64,000 nt of DNA from Abditibacteriaceae bacterium. GTDB taxonomy: Bacteria; Armatimonadota; Abditibacteriia; Abditibacteriales; Abditibacteriaceae. The stretch lies in contig JAFAZH010000003.1 in assembly GCA_019239895.1 (NCBI GenBank), positions 1 to 64,000 on the forward strand, read 5' to 3'. Both the position numbers and the translations under genes were made by a program. Position 1 is the first letter of the stretch, and every line of letters starts with the position of its first letter. The notes under the pieces were generated by a model. The model ran no database searches and was not told the origin of the DNA. It worked only from the letters and a program-made list of their open reading frames with translations. Shown piece by piece: positions 7,105 through 14,658 of this stretch.

Positions 7105-9405
7105 ATGCCGTTACGCTCTAAAATGATGCTTTTTTCGTGGCCCTCGGTCGGGGGGTGCTTAACCTCGTCTCAAGCTGGCTGGCGCACGCGCCCGGCGGCA
7201 GTAGCCCGGCTTTTGGTGGCTGTTCTGGTGACTATCCTGAGCGGAGGTCAGGCCAGTGCCCAGCCGCTACTCCCCAGTTCGCATTCGGCAGCGCCGTTAG
7301 CACTGGCGAAGCGGTATGTGGCGCAACGGGCGCGGGCGGTGGTGCTGGCCCTGAAAAACAATGATGTCAAGGCATTAGCCAGTTATGTGCATCCGGGGCG
7401 GGGCGTGCGCTTTTCGCCGTATGGCTTCGGGGTTGAAGAACGCGTCTGGTGGCCGCGCCAGGTGGCGGCGTTGGGGCAGAATGCTCATACCTACGACTGG
7501 GGCCGCGCGGCCACTTCGGGCAAGCCATTGCGCTTAACGTGGCAGGAGTATCGCCGCCGCTTTATTTATAACGGCAACTTCGCCGCAACGCGTGAGGTGC
7601 GTCTGCACAGCCTGCAAGAGCAGCCCTTTAACCAGCCAGAACTTAATAGCACTTATGCAGGCGGACTGGTGGTGGAATATCACCTGCCCGGCCACCGCAC
7701 GCTCAAGTGGCGCGATGCGCGCAGCCTGTGGATGGTCTGGCAACCGAGTGGCGGCGTGTGGTATCTGACCGCCGTGGCCAACCAGACTGCGGGTGTCAAC
7801 TATATAGCGCAGCAAGCGGACGCCCAGAGCCGCTGGGATACGCTCGCCTTTATCCTGACGCTGTTTGCGGCTGTCCTCTTTGTGCCAGTAGGCGTGGATC
7901 AGGTGGTGGCGCGGCGGCCTTATGTTACCCAATCCCTGATTGCGATCAACGTCCTCGTCTTTTGTCTCACCGTCGTGGTGGCCAACCTGTATTTGCCGCA
8001 AGACCGGATTGCCGGGCAGCATCTCCTCGCGCTGCATCCGTCTTATGGCGAGGCGCAGGGAGCAGCGGTGGCGATGGAGCACGCCCACAACAGCCAGGAG
8101 TTTACGCAGGCGTGGCAGATGCAGCACGCGGCTTCCGACTACGTCTTAGAGCCGCATTATTCCGCCCTGAACCACTTTGCCTATCGCCCGGCGGAGCCAT
8201 CCCTGAGCCAGAAGCTGATCGGCTTGTTTGGCTCGATGTTCTTGCATGGCAGCTTGCTCCATTTAGCGGGCAACATGATTTTTCTGTGGGTCTTTGGTCG
8301 CGCCCTCGAAGAAAAATTCGGGTCTGGCAAATATCTGCTGGTCTATCTCCTCTCTGGCCTCTGCGGCACCCTAGCCTATCACGCGACGACGGCCTACTTG
8401 ATGCCCGCCGCGTTGGGGCTGCCTGCCCTGGGCGCGTCGGGAGCGATTGCCGGGTTGCTGGGCGCGTTCATGTGGCGTTTCAGGCGCACGCCCGTCAAGG
8501 TCTTCTGCGTGCCGCCCATGAGTTGGCCTCTGCTGGCGCTCGCGGGGGCGCTGTGGGCGGCTATTGGCTACTTTCTCTTTGGCCCCGCCGGGGCGCGTGT
8601 AATGTTTGGCCTGGCCATCGCGGGTTGCTTGTGGTTCGGGCCGGGCTTGTTCTGGCATATTTACACGGTTGCTGCGGGCTGGGCCATTGGCGTGTGGCTC
8701 TTAGTGTTTAACTTCGCGCCGGGGGTGTGGAGCGTGTTGGCCGGGCATCCCAGCGGGGTGGCGCACTGGGCGCACATCGGCGGCTTTTTCGCCGGAATGC
8801 TGTTGGTCGCTATTTTTAAACCGCAGTCGAAAGAAGCGGCGCAAGCCGAGGCGCGGGTTGCCTTTAGCTCCGACGATGCCCGCCGCGCCGCCCTCTATGC
8901 CGCAAAACTGTTGCTGCGCGACGCCCACAACCCCCGGCTTGATACCCTGCGCGCCTACGCCTATGAGCGCCTGGATGATGAAGTCAAAGCCCGCGACAGC
9001 TATCTGAATGCGATTAGCCTCTATTTTGCCAACAGCGATTATGGCCGCGCCGCCCGCGCCTATCTGGAGGCCAAGCGGCAACACCCCGACCTGGTGTTGC
9101 CACCCGCAGAGCAAGCCGCGCTGGGCCATCAAATGGTCGCTGGCCAAGGGGTGGCAGATCACAAGTGGCGGAACGCCGTAACTTATGGCGAAGCATCTGG
9201 CGTCGCCTCGAATAGTTCCCACGCCGAAGCCAGTCTGGTGTCGAGCGCCCGGCTCTATCTGCATCGCGTCCAGGAACCTCAAATCGCCGCTGACCTCTTG
9301 CAAATGCTGTTACAGCAATACCCCGATACGTCGTGGTCAAATCAGGCGCAGTATCTGTTGCATAGCGCCCTCGCTGCCAGAAAAGACGCCCATCTGGTTC
9401 ATTGA
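7105..9405 (+). CDS. Rhomboid-family intramembrane serine protease with extra N- and C-terminal domains
   Basis: The 766-residue product has four parts. A signal-like N-terminus is followed by an NTF2-like segment (about residues 65-230, with WMVWQPSGGVWYLTAV). The rhomboid core (about 250-570) holds FLHGSLLHLAGNMIF near 380, the catalytic serine in GASGAIAG near 445, and the histidine in AHIGGFFAG near 555. The C-terminal tail has helical TPR-like character (about 590-766). Rhomboids cut membrane helices of other proteins. The core is unusually interrupted by a region with additional helices between the serine and histidine. The fusion suggests an assembled membrane machine of unknown substrate. 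Confidence 0.85.
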   Translation: MPLRSKMMLFSWPSVGGCLTSSQAGWRTRPAAVARLLVAVLVTILSGGQASAQPLLPSSHSAAPLALAKRYVAQRARAVVLALKNNDVKALASYVHPGRGVRFSPYGFGVEERVWWPRQVAALGQNAHTYDWGRAATSGKPLRLTWQEYRRRFIYNGNFAATREVRLHSLQEQPFNQPELNSTYAGGLVVEYHLPGHRTLKWRDARSLWMVWQPSGGVWYLTAVANQTAGVNYIAQQADAQSRWDTLAFILTLFAAVLFVPVGVDQVVARRPYVTQSLIAINVLVFCLTVVVANLYLPQDRIAGQHLLALHPSYGEAQGAAVAMEHAHNSQEFTQAWQMQHAASDYVLEPHYSALNHFAYRPAEPSLSQKLIGLFGSMFLHGSLLHLAGNMIFLWVFGRALEEKFGSGKYLLVYLLSGLCGTLAYHATTAYLMPAALGLPALGASGAIAGLLGAFMWRFRRTPVKVFCVPPMSWPLLALAGALWAAIGYFLFGPAGARVMFGLAIAGCLWFGPGLFWHIYTVAAGWAIGVWLLVFNFAPGVWSVLAGHPSGVAHWAHIGGFFAGMLLVAIFKPQSKEAAQAEARVAFSSDDARRAALYAAKLLLRDAHNPRLDTLRAYAYERLDDEVKARDSYLNAISLYFANSDYGRAARAYLEAKRQHPDLVLPPAEQAALGHQMVAGQGVADHKWRNAVTYGEASGVASNSSHAEASLVSSARLYLHRVQEPQIAADLLQMLLQQYPDTSWSNQAQYLLHSALAARKDAHLVH

Positions 9406-9668
9406 CGATTGACGATTGTGGATTGACGATTACAGAGGACAAACTTTTACCCATGAACAAGAAATCAACCGCAGAGGCGCAGAGGACACAGAGGCTTCGA
9501 GGAATAGAGGAATTGAGAATCGAGGATTGACAATCGAGGATAATAAGCGGCCTGCTGTGGCGCTCCTCTATCCTCCATCTTCTATCCTCAATTCCTCTGC
9601 GTCTCTCCGGTCATTAATACACGCCATTACCCACAATCGTCAATCGTCAATCCACAATCGTCAATCCA
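9404..9668. repeat. Three-layer nested palindromic repeats
   Basis: The outer layer is built from GATTGACGATTGTGGATTGA (9410-9436) and its complement (9632-9667). A middle layer has AACCGCAGAGGCGCAGAGG against CCTCTGCGTCTCTCCGG. The inner layer has GAGGAATTGAGAATCGAGG-like words against CCTCAATTCCTC. Each layer resembles a repeat family that occurs alone elsewhere. No gene lies in this gap. Confidence 0.7.
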
Positions 9669-9704
9669 ATGGGTGTGTTACAATAGGCAGCATAAGGAGT
9701 TGCT

Positions 9705-10517
9705 ATGAAACATCGTGTGTCAATCCGTGCCCTGGTCGCAGTCTTCACTGTCGGGATGGCCGCTACGGGCTACGCGCAGCCCGACCCGAATGAGCCGAAC
9801 AAGAAGGCCAATCCGGGCGACATGAATGCGGAAGTGATGAAACAGATGCAGGCCGAAGCGGCGCGCTTTGCCCGCATGACGCCCGCCGAGCGTGAGGTCG
9901 CTATGCAGCAGATGATGCAGCAGATGCTGCGCATGTCGCTGACGCGCGCTGGCTTCACCGACAAGGCGGTACAGGACGCGATTCTGCAAATGGTGGCCGA
10001 CCAGGAAAAGGCGCGCGAGCCGGTGCGCGTGGCAGCCAACAAGGTGTTTATGGCAATAGAACCAGCGGGTAATCAGGTCAACTCCGCCACCATAGGGAAT
10101 TACCTTGAGGACTACCTGGCGGCGGTTGAAGATGCCAAAGTGCAGCGCGACATCGCTACCCAGACGCTCGATCAAAAGATTAGCTTTAGCAAGGTGCCTA
10201 AGCTCAAAGCGTGGCTGGTGGTTAATGGTATCATCGGCGATGCCGCCTGGTTTACCGGCGGCATCGCCATGACTGGCATGATGGCGGCCACGTCTTTAGT
10301 CAAGTTCCAGACGCCACCCAATGCCGCTCGTCCTGCGGGTGCCGCTGGTGCCGCTGGTGCTGCTGGTGCCGCCGTTGCTGCCCCTCCGGGTGCCGCTGCG
10401 CCCCCTGCGGCTCCTGCCGCGCCCCCTGCGGCTCCTGCTCCGAATGCCCCCGCTGCCCTGGATGACGGTGTAGTCGTAGTGGTCACCCCTCCGGCCACGC
10501 CCGCTGCGCGTCGTTAG
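9705..10517 (+). CDS. Secreted Ala/Pro-rich protein of unknown function
   Basis: The 270-residue product has a signal peptide (about residues 1-24, ending GYAQ). A charged, methionine-rich helical region follows (about 30-150, MKQMQAEAARFARMTPAEREVAMQQMM), then a hydrophobic segment (about 165-200). The low-complexity tail (about 205-260) consists of GAAGAAG and PPAAPAAPP runs. AAGGAG precedes the ATG. The central part resembles secreted coiled-coil or chaperone-like proteins, but I recognise no family. Confidence 0.6.
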   Translation: MKHRVSIRALVAVFTVGMAATGYAQPDPNEPNKKANPGDMNAEVMKQMQAEAARFARMTPAEREVAMQQMMQQMLRMSLTRAGFTDKAVQDAILQMVADQEKAREPVRVAANKVFMAIEPAGNQVNSATIGNYLEDYLAAVEDAKVQRDIATQTLDQKISFSKVPKLKAWLVVNGIIGDAAWFTGGIAMTGMMAATSLVKFQTPPNAARPAGAAGAAGAAGAAVAAPPGAAAPPAAPAAPPAAPAPNAPAALDDGVVVVVTPPATPAARR

Positions 10518-10683
10518 ACCCTGGGCTTATGGATGGCCCCAGACTTCCGTCATGCCGTTTTGCAGACCGTGAGCCATATTATGTGTAAAAATGCCGTATA
10601 ATAACTAGTTCGGTCGCTGCGCGAGAGTTGGTTGCGTGTCATAATGTTTTCAAAATAATATCTAATTTTCAGTTGAGGTGAGA

Positions 10684-11559
10684 ATGATAAAGGTTCAAAA
10701 CCGGATTAAAGGTCTTGCGGCTGCGCCTTGGAGCGCAATAATGTTTTACATGGCAGTGCTACTGTGTTGGGGGCAGTGCGCCCAGTCAGCGCCGCTACTT
10801 GAGGAAGAAGGGGCTGTAGTTACCCAATGGGTGTCACTCAACAACCAACTGTTAGTTACAGCGGTAAAGCTGGATGGCGGTAAATTCCATGTCAACGTAT
10901 GGGATCTACCGACGACGAAGCGCATTCAATCCATAAACGTGGAACTTGAAGAAGTAAAATCTGTCCGTTTAGGCCCCGATAATAATTTTTTATCTATTGC
11001 AGGATCAATCGGTGATACGCGTCACACCCTTCTGAGCAGCGTTAAAACGGGGCAGATAACAAAAGACATGGTAATTTCGCCAAACTTAAAGAAATATGAA
11101 AAGAAGGGGATGGCGGCGATGAGTCCCGACGGACAAAATATGGCTCAAGTCATGTTACCATCAGTTATGGTGGTCAATAATACCACTCATGCCACTACGA
11201 CCCTTGATAAGGCATTTAACGCGGACGAGGTGAGGGCAGTCGCATGGAGTCAGGGAAGTCCTGTCGTGGCCGCAGATGTCGGTGCTAAAACCTATGTAAA
11301 ATTCTACGGCGCACAAGGAGAAGTGCGCCATATGATCGAATTCCCTTTTAGCGTTGAGAAAATTGCTCTAGGAGCAAACGATAGTGTTGCCTACATCGCA
11401 CCGGGTAACCCAAAGCTGCAAATCAACAGCTTTGCGACTGGCACTAGTGAGAGCAAGAGCTTTGATGTCGCATCGCCTGTAACCGCACTAACTTATGCTC
11501 CCGATGGCATTCTCTATTATGCCCTGGGAAATCAGGTTGAGAAATTGGGTGCAGGCTAA
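10684..11559 (+). CDS. Cassette gene: secreted beta-propeller-like protein
   Basis: The 291-residue product has an N-terminal membrane/signal segment (about residues 14-35) and then repeated blades. The recurring pattern SVRLGPDNNFLSIAGS, AAMSPDGQNMAQV and ALTYAPDGILYYALG, about 60-80 residues apart, suggests a WD40/YVTN-type beta-propeller. The role is unknown. The ATG at 10684 is preferred over an in-frame GTG at 10678 because GAGGTG precedes it. It is the first cassette of array 1. A TCATAATG sequence upstream could serve as a -10 box. Confidence 0.6.
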   Translation: MIKVQNRIKGLAAAPWSAIMFYMAVLLCWGQCAQSAPLLEEEGAVVTQWVSLNNQLLVTAVKLDGGKFHVNVWDLPTTKRIQSINVELEEVKSVRLGPDNNFLSIAGSIGDTRHTLLSSVKTGQITKDMVISPNLKKYEKKGMAAMSPDGQNMAQVMLPSVMVVNNTTHATTTLDKAFNADEVRAVAWSQGSPVVAADVGAKTYVKFYGAQGEVRHMIEFPFSVEKIALGANDSVAYIAPGNPKLQINSFATGTSESKSFDVASPVTALTYAPDGILYYALGNQVEKLGAG

Positions 11560-11645
11560 GTTCTAAGAATTCGCTTAATTGTCTCGGATTCGGATAATAA
11601 CGGACTCCGCTAAATTAAGGACACCGCAATAGTAAATCAACAGCG

Positions 11646-11722
11646 GCTCAACCAGGCGCTTCAACCGACCCTTCCAGTTCCGCTGCGCTCCACTTTCAGG
11701 GCGGCTGAATTTAGCGTTGTGT
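11646..11722 (+). other. attC site 1.1
   Basis: It runs from GCTCAAC to GTTGTGT over 77 bp. Internal arms CAGGCGCTTCAACCGACCC and GCGGCTGAATTTAGC are complementary with the usual few mismatches. It follows the beta-propeller gene. Confidence 0.85.
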
Positions 11723-11820
11723 GGCTGCGCGCAGCGTGTTTGCGCTCTGAACGTGATGACACTTTGGACTCAGTGACTTGTCTAACAGAAAAATGCTGTA
11801 ACAATGCTGTGGGGGTCGTC

Positions 11821-12486
11821 ATGAAAATTAACAACTTGGTTTGGCTACCATCCATCGTAGTCGCTACTTTACTGGGATTGAATGGAAGTGTGGTGCAGGG
11901 CCAACCACCAACTTCACCCCAGTCGCCGGTGTCGAACGTGGAGGCACGCCGTTTGGAGGCACGCCAAACGGTGATTAATTTTGAAAAGCAAGTGTCGAAC
12001 TTGAAGGACGACACGAAGAAGCGGCAGTTGATTCGTGACTTCTACAGTAATCTGAAAGATAGCCAAACGAAGATCGAAGCGATCTCGGCGATTTATGCCC
12101 GCTATGTCCATGTCATTCCCAGCAGCATGGGAGTTGAGTTGGTAACACCATTGCTCAAAGATGAAGACCGCGATGTGCGGTGGTCTGCGGCCAGAGCTAT
12201 GGGATGGCTGATTACCGTTGCCCAGAAGAAGATTGGTGGAAGCGCAAGCCAACTCTTGGCTCTGCTCCAAGACCCTGACAAAATGATCAGGGAAGAGGTG
12301 CTGTCCGCGATGGGCCGTTCCGGTGAAGACGAGTTTTTCGCGCCGCTCAAAGCGAGTTTAGCCGATCCTAATGCCGAGGTACGCCAGGAAGCTGTCCGTG
12401 CGTTGGGGGCTTGGTTATTCGCGCAACAACAGCAATTGCAGAAGTTGGCACCACCGGCCACTGATAAACCCGCATCCCAAGGATAG
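11821..12486 (+). CDS. Cassette gene: secreted HEAT-repeat protein
   Basis: The 221-residue product starts with a signal peptide (MKINNLVWLPSIVVATLLGL, cleavage probably near VVQG). The C-terminal half contains three HEAT/PBS-lyase-type repeats: DRDVRWSAARAMGWL, DPDKMIREEVLSAMG and DPNAEVRQEAVRALGAW. HEAT repeats make protein-binding surfaces. The periplasmic or extracellular partner is unknown. An in-frame ATG at 11719 lies inside attC 1.1 and is rejected as the start. Confidence 0.7.
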   Translation: MKINNLVWLPSIVVATLLGLNGSVVQGQPPTSPQSPVSNVEARRLEARQTVINFEKQVSNLKDDTKKRQLIRDFYSNLKDSQTKIEAISAIYARYVHVIPSSMGVELVTPLLKDEDRDVRWSAARAMGWLITVAQKKIGGSASQLLALLQDPDKMIREEVLSAMGRSGEDEFFAPLKASLADPNAEVRQEAVRALGAWLFAQQQQLQKLAPPATDKPASQG

Positions 12487-12523
12487 CAAGCAAACCACAG
12501 GGAGCAAAAGTTTCCCAACCGCC

Positions 12524-12618
12524 ACACAACCAGGCGCTCCAACCGACGCAACCTGCCCACACGTTCGGGTGGGCGATACTCTCCACGCGGGTCGGCGCGG
12601 CTGAGCTGGGCGTTGTGT
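12524..12618 (+). other. attC site 1.2 (contains the exact bridge-RNA target)
   Basis: It runs from ACACAAC to GTTGTGT over 95 bp. Bases 12594-12609 read GGCGCGGCTGAGCTGG. This equals the 16-base target spelled by the two guide segments of the IS110 element at 51.7 kb. Confidence 0.85.
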
Positions 12619-12630
12619 GGCGGCGCGCGG

Positions 12631-12665
12631 CTTTATAATCCCCTATGGCTTTATAATCCCCTATA
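12631..12665 (+). promoter_or_regulatory. Tandem TATAAT units in front of a cassette gene
   Basis: CTTTATAATCCCCTAT occurs twice in 35 bp directly before the ATG at 12666. Both units contain a perfect TATAAT -10 box, so the cassette appears to carry its own promoter. The duplication may be a replication slip. Confidence 0.45.
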
Positions 12666-13076
12666 ATGTTTATGAACTTGTCGGTGCATGATAATTTATT
12701 ATTGTCCTACTCAGTCAATGCCCGGCTAAAGGAGATTCGGCTGCATACCAGCACTTATCCGTATGATGATCCTCAAGAATACGTTGATGTGCTCTTTAGC
12801 GGCGTGGTGGCTTATCACTTCGAGTGTGATAACTTCAATAACATCCTCTTTGGGGTAGAAGAAGTGTCATTAGAGGCTATTTATGACCAATACAGCGAGA
12901 TGTTTGAACGCCTCAGAAAGCATGGTTGGCCTCTGTTAAGCTGTGACACCAAAGAAATAATGCTGCAAAACCTGCATCAGCAAGAGATCAAAGCTTATGA
13001 GATAAGTGCTTCATTAGGACTTACAGGTTGGGTATGGGCACGCAGTTGCACGAGAAGTAGAACGAATGCAACATAA
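12666..13076 (+). CDS. Cassette gene: hypothetical protein
   Basis: The 136-residue product is not recognised. The N-terminal two-thirds alternate strands and helices (RLKEIRLHTSTYPYDD, VDVLFSGVVAYHFECDNFNN), like small proteins of the immunity or DUF type often found in cassettes. No signal peptide or metal site is seen. The start is unusual: two tandem TTTATAATCCCCTAT-like units immediately precede the ATG and leave no ribosome-binding site. The message may therefore be leaderless. Confidence 0.55.
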   Translation: MFMNLSVHDNLLLSYSVNARLKEIRLHTSTYPYDDPQEYVDVLFSGVVAYHFECDNFNNILFGVEEVSLEAIYDQYSEMFERLRKHGWPLLSCDTKEIMLQNLHQQEIKAYEISASLGLTGWVWARSCTRSRTNAT

Positions 13077-13082
13077 ACCGCC

Positions 13083-13159
13083 ACACAACCAGGCGCTGCA
13101 ACCGACGCCTCCGGCTCCGCTTTGCTCCGCCTGCGGCGCGGCTGAGCTGGGCGTTGGGC
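13083..13159 (+). other. attC site 1.3 (contains the exact bridge-RNA target)
   Basis: It runs from ACACAAC to a canonical GTTGGGC over 77 bp. Bases 13135-13150 read GGCGCGGCTGAGCTGG, the second exact copy of the predicted IS110 target. Confidence 0.9.
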
Positions 13160-13226
13160 GGCTGCGCGCTGCTTTGCTGCATGGCATAATATAATGAGCA
13201 GATAGATTGATAATAAGGAGAAGCCA

Positions 13227-13556
13227 ATGATGGATAATTCGCTAACCTACACTCAATTACTCTTTGCTTGTTGTTTATTCGTCTTTGGCCCTGCATTTGG
13301 GTTCTGGGCTGCTTACAAGAACTTAGACACGCGCGTCGGTAAATTTGCCAGTTTTGCCTTCGGCACCTTTTGTGCCTATGCCGGTTGGTTTATTTCAGGT
13401 ATCACGGCCAGCTACTTGTTCCCCCGGTATCCAGTGGGTGGCCCTAGCGAAACGATAGCTTGCCTTTTTGCCGTTCCAGGGTTTGTTACAGGCTACCTCA
13501 GCACAATATTACTCCAGAGAATTGCGGAAGAACACATCGACAACTACCAAGATTGA
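13227..13556 (+). CDS. Cassette gene: small membrane protein
   Basis: The 109-residue product has two or three predicted membrane helices (about residues 8-28, 38-62 and 75-95) and an acidic tail. The function is unknown. It has a good ribosome-binding site, AAGGAGAAGCCA, directly before ATGATG. The same leader AAGGAGAAGCC precedes the ATGATT of the 76-residue cassette gene at 31192-31422 in array 2. A CATAATATAATG promoter-like stretch follows the attC. Confidence 0.6.
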   Translation: MMDNSLTYTQLLFACCLFVFGPAFGFWAAYKNLDTRVGKFASFAFGTFCAYAGWFISGITASYLFPRYPVGGPSETIACLFAVPGFVTGYLSTILLQRIAEEHIDNYQD

Positions 13557-13588
13557 TCCGAGGTTGGACACTAATACTAATAACCGCA

Positions 13589-13662
13589 AGCTAACCAAAC
13601 GCTGCAAGGGACGGGTTCCGGCTGCGCTACGCCTACAGCCGCCGCTGAACCTGGTGTTCGGC
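13589..13662 (+). other. attC site 1.4
   Basis: It runs from AGCTAAC to GTTCGGC over 74 bp. The inner arms CAAACGCTGCAAGGGACGGG and CGCTGAACCTGGT are more diverged than in its neighbours. Confidence 0.7.
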
Positions 13663-13693
13663 GGCTTGCGCGGCTTGGTTGTGTGCGTCAAGC

Positions 13694-13699
13694 TATAAT
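13694..13699 (+). promoter_or_regulatory. Putative -10 box of the DnaB-like cassette
   Basis: TATAAT lies 40 bp before the start of the next gene, between attC 1.4 and a GGAGGG ribosome-binding site. No clear -35 was seen. Confidence 0.35.
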
Positions 13700-13739
13700 A
13701 CCAAAGGCGAAAGTCAAATAGGAGGGCCATAAACCACAA

Positions 13740-14315
13740 ATGAATAATTTAGCTCAGGAAGCCAGCTCACTGTTGGCGCGTTTGTCGCCCGGAGACTTAA
13801 TGCTCCTGGGAGCGCGTCCGGGGCAGGGTAAAACGCAATTAAGTCTTGGACTCACCATTGAAGCGATGAAGTCCGGGCGACCAGGAGTGTTCTTCACGCT
13901 GGAATACAGTGCGAGGGATGTCCTCAATTTATTCAAAAGTATCGGGGCAGACCCGGCAGACTTTCGCCATGTATTCAAATTGGATACTTCTAATGAAATT
14001 AATGCCGACTACATCATGGCCCAGCTTGCGGCTATGCCAGAGGGAACAATGGTCGTTATTGATTATCTGCAACTCTTAGATCAGAAACGGGAGAATCCTG
14101 AACTCATGGTTCAGGTTCGCGCGTTAAAGTCGTTTGCGAGTGAACGCGGCCTGATCATGGTGTTTCTCTCGCAGATTGATCGTTCCTACGTTCCAGCGGC
14201 TGGGCGTTGTCCAGGTCTTGAGGACGTGCGCTTACCAAATCCACTCGATCTTACGCTTTTCAACAAAGCCTGTTTCCTGAATGACGGTGCGCTACAGTTT
14301 TCAGCGAGTTATTAG
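13740..14315 (+). CDS. Cassette gene: DnaB-like RecA-fold ATPase
   Basis: The 191-residue product has a Walker A motif GARPGQGKTQ (about residues 24-33) and a Walker B motif VVIDYLQLL (about 100-108). The C-terminal QVRALKSFASERGLIMVFLSQIDR resembles the DnaB helicase C-terminal domain (replicative helicase or KaiC-like fold). It lacks the DnaB N-terminal domain and is about half the normal length, so it is a stand-alone ATPase. What it acts on is unknown. GGAGGG precedes the start. Confidence 0.75.
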   Translation: MNNLAQEASSLLARLSPGDLMLLGARPGQGKTQLSLGLTIEAMKSGRPGVFFTLEYSARDVLNLFKSIGADPADFRHVFKLDTSNEINADYIMAQLAAMPEGTMVVIDYLQLLDQKRENPELMVQVRALKSFASERGLIMVFLSQIDRSYVPAAGRCPGLEDVRLPNPLDLTLFNKACFLNDGALQFSASY

Positions 14316-14343
14316 CTGGGAACAGTCAGGTTTCTCAGAAGCC

Positions 14344-14421
14344 GCCGAACCACGCGCTGCAACCGACGCTTTCCGCTCCGTTTTGCTGCGCTCTAAGCCG
14401 CCGCTGAACTTAGCGTTCGGT
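14344..14421 (+). other. attC site 1.5
   Basis: It runs from GCCGAAC to GTTCGGT over 78 bp, with perfectly complementary cores (6 of 7 plus wobble). The inner arms are CACGCGCTGCAACCGACGC and CCGCTGAACTTAGC. Confidence 0.85.
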
Positions 14422-14658
14422 CGCTGCGCACGGCATTGCGGGCAACATCACAATTTAATACAATGAGAAAACATCTAGCTCGTTGCATTTAATAATGCAG
14501 TAAGAGAACTGTATGGGTCAGAACAAATTGCGCAGATGGTTTAGCTGAACCTAACTAAGCTCCTTAGCTAAACCTAACTAAACTCATACGGTGGTTGAAC
14601 AAGCGCAGGCTCACGAGCATCTTATCAAAAGTCATAATCAGGGGCTAAATTCTTACTT
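14422..14658. other. Cassette leader with a 23-bp tandem repeat
   Basis: There is no gene here. Around 14540-14585 a unit with TTAGCTGAACCTAACTAAGC is followed by a near copy, CTTAGCTAAACCTAACTAAA. A short open frame, MGQNKLRRWFS, stops inside the repeat and is probably meaningless. Confidence 0.4.

Noticed and set aside
7707..8711. A 334-residue ORF overlapping the rhomboid gene in another frame
   Set aside because: The rhomboid motifs are in the other frame; this one is a GC-rich shadow.
9416..9793. ORFs across the nested palindromes near 9.5 kb
   Set aside because: They translate repeat sequence, and one overlaps the signal peptide of the next gene in another frame.
10172..10498. A 108-residue alanine/glycine-rich ORF on the opposite strand of the Ala/Pro-rich gene
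   Set aside because: It is an antisense shadow of a low-complexity tail; codon usage and signals favour the plus-strand gene.
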